DNA of 64,000 bases from Hydrocarboniphaga daqingensis (GTDB lineage Bacteria > Pseudomonadota > Gammaproteobacteria > Nevskiales > Nevskiaceae): positions 186,001 to 250,000 of the forward strand of contig NZ_FQWZ01000002.1 of NCBI RefSeq assembly GCF_900129825.1, written 5' to 3'. How positions within the stretch are numbered: the first letter of the stretch is position 1; each line of letters opens with the position of its first letter. Under the pieces are notes generated by a model. That model searched no databases. It was given only the letters and a program-made list of their open reading frames with translations, and was not told the origin of the DNA. The translations under genes were made by a program, and so were the position numbers. Below are positions 47,204-56,328 of the stretch, in pieces.

Positions 47204-47318
47204 CGCCAGCATCACGAGGTCGGATTCTTGCATCTTCCGACCCGTTTAATTCGTATTTCGCAGCAGAATTTTTGAATGGGAGCAGGGCAACGTGGGCAAA
47301 CATCAGGGACGCAAACAG

Positions 47319-48557
47319 ATGGGTTTCGGGACGTGGCATCGGGCTGCAGTCGTCGCGGTCGCAGGACTGCCCATCGCGGCATCGGCTGCCGACGGCACCT
47401 ACCTGGGCTTGGTTGGCGGCGCCAACTTCCTGAAGGATCAGAACTTTACGATCATCTACCCGAACAACGACGGCCCGCTGCTCGGCGGCACTGCGATCGG
47501 CAAGGTGAATTTCGATACCGGTTGGGCGGGCGGGCTGGTCGTCGGCCACGCGTTTTCCAACGGCCTGCGTCCGGAACTGGAGCTGATGTACCGCAGTGAC
47601 GACCTCAAGCGCATCCGGCTGGCCACGTTCGGCCTCAACGCCGTGCTGCAGCCTGACGGCGTCGATGCCACCGGCGTGCGCGGTAGCCAGGACGCGCAGA
47701 CGGCGATGGCCAACCTGTGGTTCGACCTGTTCAAGAGCTCGCGCATCCGTCCGTACATCGGTGGCGGCATCGGCGCGCTGCGGGTCGAGTTCAACGATGC
47801 CGGCTATGACGGTCAGGCTTTCCGCAACGACAGCGACGTCAAGTTTGCCTACCAGGGCGGCGCCGGCATCGGCATCGACCTGAGCCCCAACTGGACGCTG
47901 TCGCTGGACTACCGTTACGTCGAAGCCCAGCGCAGCAAGCTGAACTTGGTCGACGACCAGCCGGAAACCCGCGTCAAGTTCCGCTATCGCGCCGACACCG
48001 CGCTGCTGACGCTGCGCTACGGCTTTGGCTCGACGCCCGCCCCGGCCGAACCGGCGCCGGAGCCCGCGCCGCCGGTCGATGTCGTCGAAGCGCCGGTCGC
48101 CGAGCCGGCACCCGCGCCGGCGCCGGCCTGCGACGCACCCGCTGCCGGTCAGTCGTTCTCGCTCGACGGTTGCAAGGTCGGCGACAAGGTCGTGCTGCGC
48201 GGCGTGACCTTCGAGTTCGACAAGGCGCGGCTGACGCCGGATGCCCGCGTGCTGCTCGACATGGTCTCCGACGCCTTGCTGGCGCGTACCGACATTCAGG
48301 TCGAGCTCGCCGGTCATACCGATTCCAAGGGCTCGGACGCCTACAACCAGAAGCTGTCCGAGCGCCGCGCTCTGGCGGTCAAGGAGTATTTGGCCGGCCG
48401 CGGCGTCGAGGCCAGCCGGATGACCGCCGTTGGCTATGGTGAAACGCAGCCGGTGGCCGACAACGGCACCGACGAAGGCCGCGAGTACAACCGCCGCACC
48501 GAGCTGAAAGTCACCGCCAGCAGCGGCAACGTCGAGAGCGTGCAGGCGCGCCCCTGA
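47319..48557 (+). CDS. OmpA-family outer-membrane protein
   Basis: 412-residue protein. The signal peptide (VVAVAGLPIAASAADG) is followed by an outer-membrane beta-barrel of about 200 residues (TYLGLVGGANFLKD ... ALLTLRYGFGST). A Pro/Ala-rich linker from about residue 235 to 270 leads to a peptidoglycan-binding OmpA domain: VTFEFDKARLTPDARVLLD, ELAGHTDSKGSDAYNQKLSE and YGETQPVADN. The peptidoglycan Asp and Arg are in place. I prefer the ATG at 47319 (AGGGA upstream); a GTG at 47292 would add nine residues. It resembles OprF/OmpA structural porins. Confidence 0.9.
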   Translation: MGFGTWHRAAVVAVAGLPIAASAADGTYLGLVGGANFLKDQNFTIIYPNNDGPLLGGTAIGKVNFDTGWAGGLVVGHAFSNGLRPELELMYRSDDLKRIRLATFGLNAVLQPDGVDATGVRGSQDAQTAMANLWFDLFKSSRIRPYIGGGIGALRVEFNDAGYDGQAFRNDSDVKFAYQGGAGIGIDLSPNWTLSLDYRYVEAQRSKLNLVDDQPETRVKFRYRADTALLTLRYGFGSTPAPAEPAPEPAPPVDVVEAPVAEPAPAPAPACDAPAAGQSFSLDGCKVGDKVVLRGVTFEFDKARLTPDARVLLDMVSDALLARTDIQVELAGHTDSKGSDAYNQKLSERRALAVKEYLAGRGVEASRMTAVGYGETQPVADNGTDEGREYNRRTELKVTASSGNVESVQARP

Positions 48558-48596
48558 CGCAGCGCGATCGCCGCACTGGTCCGTGATGCCTCAGCG

Positions 48597-48614
48597 CGTC
48601 ACGGGCCCGTGACG
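48597..48614. repeat. Perfect 18-base palindrome, possible terminator
   Basis: CGTCACGGGCCCGTGACG is self-complementary over all 18 bases. It lies between the convergent OmpA and cca genes, with a loose pyrimidine stretch (gcttctcaacttt) after it. It could act as a cruciform or terminator stem, or as a protein-binding site. There is no clean T-run, so the terminator call is weak. Confidence 0.5.
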
Positions 48615-48635
48615 GCTTCTCAACTTTGTTGACGC

Positions 48636-49883
48636 TCAGCGCGGCAGGCCATCGCCGCGCTGCTGCTTCCAGGCTTTGAGTTGCTGCACCCGCCGCACAG
48701 CGATCTGTTCACTGACCGCCGGCCCGCTGTAACCCTCGCGCATCACGTCGGCCGCCTGCACCCGCAGCGCTTCGGCACGCGCCTGACGCAGATAGTCCAC
48801 CGGCGGATAGTCCGCCTGCTCCTTGCCGAGCCGACCGCGGGCATCGCACAGGCAGGCTTGCAGCGCCTGCTCGAAAAACTCGCCGCCTTTCTTGAACGCC
48901 TGCAGCCGCTCCAGCAGCGCGAACAGGGTGTCGGCACGCAGTTCGAGCGCGCGGTGCACATTCAAGTGGTCGCGCGTGACCGCCAGCGCCAGGTCGCGGC
49001 AGGGATTGGGCACGCGCAGCCGTTCGCAGAACTGCGCCACCAGCGGCACGCCGCGCTCCTCGTGCATCACATGGCGCGGCCACTGTGTCGGTGGCGTCGC
49101 CGCCTTGCCCAAGTCGTGCAGCAGCGCGGCGACCCGCACCGTCAGCGGCTGATCCGACACGGACGCGACGTCGACGCACATCAGCACATGGCGCAGCGAA
49201 TCGACTTCGGGATGGTAGTCGGCTCGCTGCGGCACACCGCGCAAGGCCGCCAGCTCGGGCATCACGCGGGCCAGCGCGCCGCAGGCCTCCAGGTCTTCGA
49301 AGTAGACGCTGGGGCGCTCGGATTCCATCAGCGCCCGTTCGGTTTCCTTCCAGACGCGCTCGGCCACCAAGTGGTCGGCTTCGCCGTCGGCGACCATCGC
49401 GCGCATCAAGTCCATCGTTTCGTCGGCGATGCTGAAGCCGCGCGGTGCGTAGCGGGCGTGGAAGCGCGCCAGCCGCAGGATGCGGACCGGGTCTTCGGCG
49501 AACGAGTCCGACACATGGCGCAGCACGCGGTCGGCGAGATCCGCGCGACCGCCATACGGGTCGATGATCGCGCCATCGTCGTCCTGCGCCATCGCGTTGA
49601 CGGTCAGATCGCGGCGGCGCAGGTCCTCTTCGAGCGTCACTTCAGGCGAGGCATCCATGACGAAGCCGCGATAGCCGCGCCCGCTTTTGCGCTCCGTGCG
49701 CGCCAGCGCCGTCTCCTCGCGCGTCTGCGGGTCGAGAAACACCGGAAAGTCGCGACCGACCGGCCGATAGCCGGCCGCCAGCATCTGCTCGGGCGTGGCG
49801 CCGACGACGACCCAGTCGCGCTCGGTGACCGGGCGCCCAAGCAGCGCGTCGCGCACCGCGCCACCGACCAGGTAGCGCTTCAT
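48636..49883 (-). CDS. cca: CCA tRNA nucleotidyltransferase, bacterial type 1 with HD domain
   Basis: 415-residue enzyme that adds or repairs the 3' CCA of tRNAs. The head domain has YLVGGAVRDALLGRPVTERD and LRRRDLTVNAMA, with the RNA-contact EDPVRILRLARFHAR. The C-terminal HD phosphohydrolase domain (VAALLHDLGKA) marks the gammaproteobacterial multifunctional form. The ATG overlaps the slt stop by four bases. Confidence 0.96.
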   Translation of the reverse strand: MKRYLVGGAVRDALLGRPVTERDWVVVGATPEQMLAAGYRPVGRDFPVFLDPQTREETALARTERKSGRGYRGFVMDASPEVTLEEDLRRRDLTVNAMAQDDDGAIIDPYGGRADLADRVLRHVSDSFAEDPVRILRLARFHARYAPRGFSIADETMDLMRAMVADGEADHLVAERVWKETERALMESERPSVYFEDLEACGALARVMPELAALRGVPQRADYHPEVDSLRHVLMCVDVASVSDQPLTVRVAALLHDLGKAATPPTQWPRHVMHEERGVPLVAQFCERLRVPNPCRDLALAVTRDHLNVHRALELRADTLFALLERLQAFKKGGEFFEQALQACLCDARGRLGKEQADYPPVDYLRQARAEALRVQAADVMREGYSGPAVSEQIAVRRVQQLKAWKQQRGDGLPR

Positions 49884-51925
49884 CGCGCGTCAGCGCCGCT
49901 GGCGACCGCGGCCGGAGTGATCGGCTTGAGCAGCGCGCCGGCGCGCTGAGGCTGGCCGTCGCCGCGCCAGCCGAACACGACGCTGTGCCAAATCACCCGC
50001 TGGATGTAACTGCGCGTTTCGTTGTACGGCACGTTCTCGATCCAGACGTCGGCGTCGAGCGCCGCGGCGCTCGGTTGCCAGCGCGCGACCGGCTTGGGCC
50101 CTGCGTTGTAGGCGCCGAGCACGAGCACGAAGCGTTGGTCGTAGCGCTGCAGCAGTTCGCGCAGATGCAAGGCGCCAAGCCGCGTATTGATCGACGGATC
50201 GAACAAATCGTCGGCGCCCGGCAGTGGCTGCTGCTGGCGACGCGCGGTGTCGCGCGCGGTGCCCAGCAGCATCTGCAGCAGGCCCAGCGCGTCGGCACGC
50301 GAACGCGCGCGCGGGTCGTACAGGCTTTCCTGGCGCATCACCGCGTAGATCCAGTTCGACGGCACGCCGCTGAGCCGTGCGGCGGCGTCCACGTCTCGTT
50401 CGAACGGCCGCGGGTACAGCAGCTCGAAATCGTCGAATACCTGCGCCTTGCTGGCAGCGGTCACCGTTTGCGCCTGCGCCCCCCAAGTCTGCGCCAGCCG
50501 CGCTGCCTGGATCAGCTCGTCACGGCTCAGCGACTTGAGCTCCTCGCCCCATTCCAGGCTCGACCATGCGTTGCGCCCGGCGCGCCACAGCTCGCGCGCG
50601 CGCTGCATGCCGGGACGTGACGCCAGTTGTTGCTGCAGCGTCGCGTCGCGCGCCGCGGCGATCGGCGTCGGCGCATACGGCTGGCCGAGCTGGTGTGCGG
50701 CCAGCACCGAGTAGAAGCCGTTCTCTGCGGCCAGCGCCTGGTACAACGAGCGCGACAAGGCGTTGCCGGCGTCCTGGCGCGCTTCGGCGCGCGCACGCCA
50801 GTAGCGCCAGCGCGGCTGCTCGGCCAGTGCCGGCGGCATCGCCGCCAGCCAGCGCTGCGCCAGCGTCCAGTCACCGGCCCACAGCGCAGCGCGAACCCGC
50901 CACTCGTGCGCGCGCTCGTCGACGACTGCTTCGTCGACTTGCTTGAACGCGGCCACCGTGATCGGCAGCCGGCTCCAAGCGGCGCCAAGCGCGACTTCGC
51001 GGCGCAGTTCGCCGGGCGTTGCCGGCGAAGCCAACGGGCACGGCGTGCCGCAAGCGGCGACCAGACGATCCAGACGGGTGGCGGTGCCCGCCGGGTCGCG
51101 GCGGCCCAGCTTGCTGATCACGGCGGCCAGCGCCTCGGGCGCCTGCGCCGCCAGCGCTGCAGGACCGGCAGCAGTCAGCGCGTCCAGTTCGCGTTCCGGG
51201 TTGCGCAGCAAGGCGGCCCAGGCGCGCAGCGTCGGCGCGGCGTCGGCGGGCACGCTGCGCAGCAGGAACTCGGCCAGGTCGGCGTTGCCGGCTTCAAGAG
51301 CCAGCCGCGCCCGTTGCTGATTCAGCGTCGGCGTCAGCCAGCCACGGGTGCGTGCTTGGTCGAACGCCGCGACGCAGGCATCGGGTAGCTGCGCGCCGGT
51401 CATCCACACATCGAGCACGGCCTTGCGTAGCGGCTCGTCCGGCGTGCCGGCGGCCTGGGTTGCGAACAAGGCATTGAGCCGTTCGCAGCGCAGCCCCGCA
51501 TCGGCGCGCGGTTCGCTGTAGTGCTGCAGGAACAGCGCGCTGCTGCGCCGTCGCGCCAGATCGCGCAGCCAGTCGCGTCGCAGATCGCGCGCCGACGGCG
51601 CATCGCCGTCGCGCAGCAGCAGGGCGGCGATCGCCGCGTCATCGGCCGGCAGACCGAAGCGCAGTGGCGCCCGAAGACGCTGGGCCTCCAGGTAGGGGTA
51701 CAACACGTACTGTCGCAGCGCCTCGGACGCGACGCCGGTGGCGCTGCCGGCTTGCGGCGACGGCATCGCGTCGAGCGCGTCGATCTGCTGCATGAACTCG
51801 GCACGCACGGCCGCGTCGCGATCGTCCTGCGCGAGCGCCGGCATCGACGCCAGCAACCAGCCGAGCGACAGCCCGAGCACGCGGGCGATCGGGGACAATT
51901 TGGGGTGCACCCGCTTGGTGTTCAT
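49880..51925 (-). CDS. slt: Soluble lytic transglycosylase (Slt70-like)
   Basis: 681-residue periplasmic muramidase. It has a signal peptide (VLGLSLGWLLASMPALAQ), then a long all-helical superhelix (U and L domains, residues ~30-480), then the SLT catalytic domain. Glu in YAVMRQESLYDPRARS is the catalytic acid, with ADALGLLQM and VLGAYNAGPKPVARW following. I start at the ATG at 51923-51925; upstream in-frame codons precede an atypical sequence. Coupling to cca is unusual in function, though seen in related genomes. Confidence 0.92.
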   Translation of the reverse strand: MNTKRVHPKLSPIARVLGLSLGWLLASMPALAQDDRDAAVRAEFMQQIDALDAMPSPQAGSATGVASEALRQYVLYPYLEAQRLRAPLRFGLPADDAAIAALLLRDGDAPSARDLRRDWLRDLARRRSSALFLQHYSEPRADAGLRCERLNALFATQAAGTPDEPLRKAVLDVWMTGAQLPDACVAAFDQARTRGWLTPTLNQQRARLALEAGNADLAEFLLRSVPADAAPTLRAWAALLRNPERELDALTAAGPAALAAQAPEALAAVISKLGRRDPAGTATRLDRLVAACGTPCPLASPATPGELRREVALGAAWSRLPITVAAFKQVDEAVVDERAHEWRVRAALWAGDWTLAQRWLAAMPPALAEQPRWRYWRARAEARQDAGNALSRSLYQALAAENGFYSVLAAHQLGQPYAPTPIAAARDATLQQQLASRPGMQRARELWRAGRNAWSSLEWGEELKSLSRDELIQAARLAQTWGAQAQTVTAASKAQVFDDFELLYPRPFERDVDAAARLSGVPSNWIYAVMRQESLYDPRARSRADALGLLQMLLGTARDTARRQQQPLPGADDLFDPSINTRLGALHLRELLQRYDQRFVLVLGAYNAGPKPVARWQPSAAALDADVWIENVPYNETRSYIQRVIWHSVVFGWRGDGQPQRAGALLKPITPAAVASGADAR

Positions 51926-52056
51926 CGGCCGCATTCTAGGCCCTGTCGACGACGCGCTGGCCGGCTGGACAAAGTATCCCGGTCGACGCACGTTCGACCA
52001 AGCCGCTGCTACCATCGGGCTCACAGGTTCGAAACTGCCGGACCATAAAGGGATCC

Positions 52057-53391
52057 ATGCTCAGCTTGCGGCGCCACGCCTTGGTCGGATCAGGACTGGT
52101 GGTACTGGTTTCAGCCTGCGCCTCCGGCGGTGGCCGCGTTGACGCTCTGCCGTCCTATGCCGACATCCCGGCGCCCACCGAAGCGGTCGTCGGCGGCGGA
52201 CCGCGCTTCTCGATCTACGACACCGGCGCGCCGCCGCGTCCGGCTTTCGAGTCGGAGCTGATTCCGCCGCCGAACGTGATCGGCACGCCCGCCTACAAGC
52301 CGTCGACGCGCGCCGAAGACGAACAGCGCGCCACGGCCGAACGGCTGTCGCAGTGGCAGCGCAGCGGCGCCGGTCTAAGCTCGATGACGACCACCGGCGC
52401 GATCACCAGCGGCGTGCAGCCGGCGCTGATCCCGACCACGGTCGTGTCCGGCGACGCCGGCTATGCCGGCACCGATTACTACGCGGGTGTCCGCAACATC
52501 AGCGCGTCGGCCAGCATCCCGCCGATGCCGCAGTCGGCGCGACCCGGCGAGTGCTTCGCCCTGGTGCGCACGCCGGAGCAGTACCGCACGCAGCAGCGCC
52601 AGTACCTGGCCCGGCCCGGCTATGACGCGATGCAGATCACGCCAGCGCGTTACCAGACGGTGACGCAGGACTACATCGCGCAGGAAAGCTACGAGCGTCT
52701 GGAAGTCATCCCGGCGACATTCAAGACCGTGACCGAGCAGGTCGAGGTATCGCCGCCGACGGTGCGCTATCTGGCGACCGAGCCGGTCTATGAAACCGTC
52801 ACCGAGCGCGTGCTCGAAAAGCCGGCCACCCAGGTCTGGAAGCGCGGTCGCGGGCCGATCCAGCGCGTCGACAATGCCACCGGCGAGATTCTGTGCCTGG
52901 TCGAAGAGCCGGCCGTGTACCGGACCGTGACGCGCAAGGTGCTCAAGCAGCAGCCCGAGATGCGTCAGGTGCAGGTGCCGGGCGAATACCGGACCGTGAC
53001 GCGCCGCGTAATCGACCAGCCGGCCCAGGTGCGGCGCGTGATGGTGCCCGAGCAGCGCGGCGCGATGCCGGTACAGAAGCTGGTCGCGCCCGCCGGCTAT
53101 CAAACAGTGCGCGTGCCCGATCAGATGGCCACGTACACGACGCGCGAACTGGCCGTGCCGGCGACGCTGGAATGGCGGCCGGTGCTGTGTGAAACCAACA
53201 TCAACGAGCGCACCGTGCGCCGCGTGCAGGACGCGCTGCGCCGCGAAGGCTACGACCCCGGCCCGAGCGATGGCCGTGCTGGTCCGCGAACGCTCGATGC
53301 ACTCAATGCCTACCAGCGTGCACGCGGCTTGCCCGAAGATCGCTACTTGAACCTGCAGACGCTGCAGACGCTGGGCGTCGGCATCAGCTGA
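52057..53391 (+). CDS. Repeat-containing lipoprotein with C-terminal peptidoglycan-binding domain
   Basis: 444-residue lipoprotein (lipobox VLVSAC, Cys21). Residues ~25-190 are low-complexity, Pro/Thr/Ala-rich. Residues ~195-370 contain repeated units centred on an aromatic-x-T-V-T motif at positions 199 (YQTVT), 222 (FKTVT), 245 (YETVT), 288 (YRTVT), 311 (YRTVT) and 348 (YQTVR). Several are exactly 23 residues apart, each followed by a basic/hydrophobic strand and Pro. The C terminus (~385-440; VRRVQDALRREGYDPGPSDG then RTLDALNAYQ) is a PG_binding_1 domain. It probably tethers outer membrane to wall; the repeat fold and function are unknown. Confidence 0.8.
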   Translation: MLSLRRHALVGSGLVVLVSACASGGGRVDALPSYADIPAPTEAVVGGGPRFSIYDTGAPPRPAFESELIPPPNVIGTPAYKPSTRAEDEQRATAERLSQWQRSGAGLSSMTTTGAITSGVQPALIPTTVVSGDAGYAGTDYYAGVRNISASASIPPMPQSARPGECFALVRTPEQYRTQQRQYLARPGYDAMQITPARYQTVTQDYIAQESYERLEVIPATFKTVTEQVEVSPPTVRYLATEPVYETVTERVLEKPATQVWKRGRGPIQRVDNATGEILCLVEEPAVYRTVTRKVLKQQPEMRQVQVPGEYRTVTRRVIDQPAQVRRVMVPEQRGAMPVQKLVAPAGYQTVRVPDQMATYTTRELAVPATLEWRPVLCETNINERTVRRVQDALRREGYDPGPSDGRAGPRTLDALNAYQRARGLPEDRYLNLQTLQTLGVGIS

Positions 53392-53412
53392 GCGCGCCGT
53401 TGCGTGGCGCCG

Positions 53413-53841
53413 CTAGTCGGCGTCGTCGAAACGCTCGCGCAGTTCTTCGACGCGCGCGCGGTTGACGCCGAAATCCGACAACCCGATCCGCGCCGCCGAG
53501 CGCACATGGATCACCGATTCCTCGGGCGCCAGCACGAACTCCACGTCGTGGACCATGCCCAGCAGCGCCGTCTCGAACTCGGCATGGAGGTAGTGGGGCG
53601 TCTGCGTCACCAGCGTGCAGCGCGGCGTGGCCAGCAACACGGCGAGCAGTCGCGTCATCGCATCGCCGCCGCTGCCGGCGTACTTCAACGGATGGATGTG
53701 CTTGGGCCCCAGCTCGCCGGGCACGTCGGCCTGTTGCTGACTGCAGACGCAGTTGGCGCGATCGTCCGGGCAGGGTGCGAGGCGACCGTCGTGCAGCCCG
53801 AGCGTGGCCGGGCGTTTCAAGTGAATCTTCAGCAGGCTCAT
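53413..53841 (-). CDS. DUF1499 protein
   Basis: 142-residue protein with the DUF1499 pattern. CPDDRANCVCSQQ comes near the start (usual form N-C-V-S-S). A central HIHPLKYAG, CTLVTQTPHYLHAEFET and a late FVLAPEESVIHVRSAARIG with RVEELRERF complete the pattern. The family is small, often exported in other species, and of unknown function. No signal peptide is obvious here. It ends the leftward topA-tsaC-hemF-oxyR run, 25 bases after oxyR. Confidence 0.8.
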   Translation of the reverse strand: MSLLKIHLKRPATLGLHDGRLAPCPDDRANCVCSQQQADVPGELGPKHIHPLKYAGSGGDAMTRLLAVLLATPRCTLVTQTPHYLHAEFETALLGMVHDVEFVLAPEESVIHVRSAARIGLSDFGVNRARVEELRERFDDAD

Positions 53842-53866
53842 GTGCGCCTCGGCTCGGGTCGGCGAC

Positions 53867-54805
53867 TCAATGTTCCTGCCGCGTTTCGTCCGGCAGCATC
53901 GTCACGCCGCGCAGCGGGCAGGCGAGGATGGCATCGCGCAAGGCGGCGATCGCCGCCAGGCGGGGATAGGTTTTGCGCCAGACCAGCGCGATACGCCGCG
54001 TCGGCGCGCGCGGGGCGAACGGCTTGGCCACGATTAAGCCGGCCTCATCGCCGCGGTTCTCGACCGAGGAACGCGGCAGCACGGTGATGCCCAGGCCGCC
54101 GGCGACCATGTGCCGGATCGTCTCCAGCGAGCTGCCGGTCTGCGGCCGCGGGCCGTCGCCGTCGGGTTCGACGCACTTGGGGCAGGCCTGCACCACTTGT
54201 TCGCGGAAGCAGTGGCCGGGGCCGAGCAGAAGCAGCTGTTCTTCGGCCAAGCGCCGCGCCGGAATCTCGGTTTCGTCCTTCCAGCGGTGGTCCTGCGGCA
54301 TCAGCACGACGAAGTCCTCGTCGTACAGCGGCCAGGCCGACAAGCCTTGCAGATCAACCGGCAAGGCCACCGCGATCACGTCCAGCTCGTTGTCGCGCAG
54401 CTGTTCGAGCAATTTGGCGGTGAAGTTTTCCTCGATCATCAGCGGCATTTGCGGCGCGCTCTGCCGGATCACCGGGATCAGCTGCGGCAGCAGGTACGGG
54501 CCGACCGTGTAGATCGCGCCGAAGCGCAGCGGCCCGGCCAGCTCGTCGCGGCCTTCGCGCGCCAAATCGTCGATCAGCTTGGCTTCGGCCAGCACGCGGC
54601 GCGCCTGGGTGATCACGCGCTCGCCGACCGGCGTCGGCCGCGCTTCGCCGCGATTGCGCTCGAACAGCAGCACGCCCAGCTCGTCTTCGAGCTTCTTGAC
54701 CGCCACCGACAGCGTCGGCTGCGACACGAACGAACGCTCGGCCGCGCGGCCGAAGTGCCGCTCCTTGTCCAGATTGACCAGATACCGCAGCTCGGTCAGC
54801 GTCAT
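53867..54805 (-). CDS. oxyR: OxyR, LysR-type peroxide-sensing regulator
   Basis: 312-residue LysR-type regulator. The N-terminal winged helix-turn-helix is typical OxyR (LTELRYLVNLDKERHFGRAA, SFVSQPTLSVAVKKLE). The redox pair is present: Cys in GHCFREQVVQAC, nine residues apart as in E. coli C199/C208. Hydrogen peroxide forms the disulfide and switches on catalase, peroxidase and iron-control genes. GAGG lies five bases before the ATG. Its position eight bases after hemF, where aroE often sits in this conserved block, is notable. Confidence 0.93.
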   Translation of the reverse strand: MTLTELRYLVNLDKERHFGRAAERSFVSQPTLSVAVKKLEDELGVLLFERNRGEARPTPVGERVITQARRVLAEAKLIDDLAREGRDELAGPLRFGAIYTVGPYLLPQLIPVIRQSAPQMPLMIEENFTAKLLEQLRDNELDVIAVALPVDLQGLSAWPLYDEDFVVLMPQDHRWKDETEIPARRLAEEQLLLLGPGHCFREQVVQACPKCVEPDGDGPRPQTGSSLETIRHMVAGGLGITVLPRSSVENRGDEAGLIVAKPFAPRAPTRRIALVWRKTYPRLAAIAALRDAILACPLRGVTMLPDETRQEH

Positions 54806-54812
54806 CAGCGCC

Positions 54813-55724
54813 TCAGCTTGAGAGCCAGTCGCGGGGTTTGAGGTAGTGCGCCAGTGCCGCCTCGGCGCTGCCGGGTTCGGGCTGGGCGTCGTACTGCCAG
54901 CGCGCCAGCGGCGGCATCGACATCAGGATCGATTCGGTACGGCCGCCGGACTGCAGGCCGAACAGCGTGCCGCGGTCGAACACCAGATTGAATTCGACAT
55001 AGCGCCCGCGCCGCATCAGCTGCCACTGGCGTTCGCGCTCACCATACGGCGTGTCGCGGCGCTGCGCGACGATCGCCCGATACGCCGGCAGAAACGCATC
55101 GCCGACGCTGCGCATCAAGCCGAAGCTGGCGTCGAAGCCGCCTTCGCTCCAGTCGTCGTAGAACAAGCCGCCGACGCCGCGCGTTTCGCCGCGATGCTTC
55201 AGATAGAAATACTCGTCGCACTGCTGCTTGAGCCGTCGATAGACGTCGGCGCCGAACGGCGCGCAAGCCTGCTGCGCTGCGCGGTGCCAGGCGATCACGT
55301 CGGGTTCGAACACGTAGTACGGCGTCAGATCGAAGCCGCCGCCGAACCACCACACCGGCGCCTCGCCGGGCTTTTCCGCCAGGAACATCCGCACGTTCAA
55401 GTGCACGGTCGGCACGAACGGGTTGCGCGGGTGCAGCACCAGCGACACGCCCATCGCGCGAAACGAGCGGCCGGCCAGCTCGGGTCGTTGCGCGCTGGCC
55501 GACGGTGGCAGCCGGTCGCCCGACACCAGCGAAAAGCCGACGCCAGCGCGCTCGAACAGCGCGCCGTCTTCGAGGATGCGCGTGACGCCGTCGCCGCGCA
55601 GCGGCGCATCGTCTGGCTTGCGCCAGGCGTCGCGGGCAAAGGCCTGCCCGTCATCCTCGCTCAGGCCGGCGCAGATGCGGTCCTGCAGATCACGCAGATA
55701 GGCCTCGACGGCGGCGGCGTTCAT
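54813..55724 (-). CDS. hemF: Oxygen-dependent coproporphyrinogen III oxidase
   Basis: 303-residue heme-synthesis enzyme that oxidatively decarboxylates two propionates using O2. It has the conserved [51 protein letters not shown] and [18 protein letters not shown]. The length matches E. coli HemF (299). It is read after tsaC with a 16-base spacer. Confidence 0.97.
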   Translation of the reverse strand: MNAAAVEAYLRDLQDRICAGLSEDDGQAFARDAWRKPDDAPLRGDGVTRILEDGALFERAGVGFSLVSGDRLPPSASAQRPELAGRSFRAMGVSLVLHPRNPFVPTVHLNVRMFLAEKPGEAPVWWFGGGFDLTPYYVFEPDVIAWHRAAQQACAPFGADVYRRLKQQCDEYFYLKHRGETRGVGGLFYDDWSEGGFDASFGLMRSVGDAFLPAYRAIVAQRRDTPYGERERQWQLMRRGRYVEFNLVFDRGTLFGLQSGGRTESILMSMPPLARWQYDAQPEPGSAEAALAHYLKPRDWLSS

Positions 55725-55740
55725 CGCGGACGCAGCTCCC

Positions 55741-56325
55741 TCAGGCGCGGACCGTGCGACCGCTGACCAGGTCGCGGATCGTCGTCGGCCGCGGCGAGCG
55801 GCCGACCGGGCCGGGAACCACGACCAGTTCCGGGCCGAAGCTCAGGCGCACGTGGGTCGCGGTCTTGGCCGGCGGTTGTCCAGCCCGGTTGCAGCTGGTC
55901 GACACCAGCGGACCGAGCTGGTCGCACAGCTCGACGGCCGGCGGATGGCGCGTGATCCGCACGGCGATCTTGCTGCTGCCGCCGGTGATCCAGCGCGGCG
56001 CCTCGGGCGTTGCCGGCCACAGCCAGGTATGCGGGCCCGGCCAGGTGCGGAACGCGCGGTCCTCGATCTTCTCGTTCATCGGCTGCAGCCAGTGCTCGAT
56101 GTCGGCGAAGTCCGAGGCGATCACGATCAGGCCCTTCTCGACCGGACGCTGCTTCAGCGCCAGCAACTGCATCACCGCCGACTCGTCGTTCGGATCGCAG
56201 CCCAAGCCCCAGACGGCTTCAGTCGGGTAGGCGATCAAGTTGCCGCTGCGCAGCGCGCGCGCGGCCTTGCGCAGATGGATCGTGCTCAGTTGCGGCCCGC
56301 GTGGGGCCCGGCGGTCGTCACTCAC
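55741..56325 (-). CDS. tsaC: Threonylcarbamoyl-AMP synthase TsaC (YrdC/RimN)
   Basis: 194-residue enzyme making threonylcarbamoyl-adenylate for the t6A37 modification of ANN-decoding tRNAs. The YrdC domain includes [40 protein letters not shown] and a [15 protein letters not shown] phosphate-binding segment. The start is GTG, three bases after the topA stop. Confidence 0.94.
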   Translation of the reverse strand: MSDDRRAPRGPQLSTIHLRKAARALRSGNLIAYPTEAVWGLGCDPNDESAVMQLLALKQRPVEKGLIVIASDFADIEHWLQPMNEKIEDRAFRTWPGPHTWLWPATPEAPRWITGGSSKIAVRITRHPPAVELCDQLGPLVSTSCNRAGQPPAKTATHVRLSFGPELVVVPGPVGRSPRPTTIRDLVSGRTVRA

Positions 56326-56328
56326 GGC

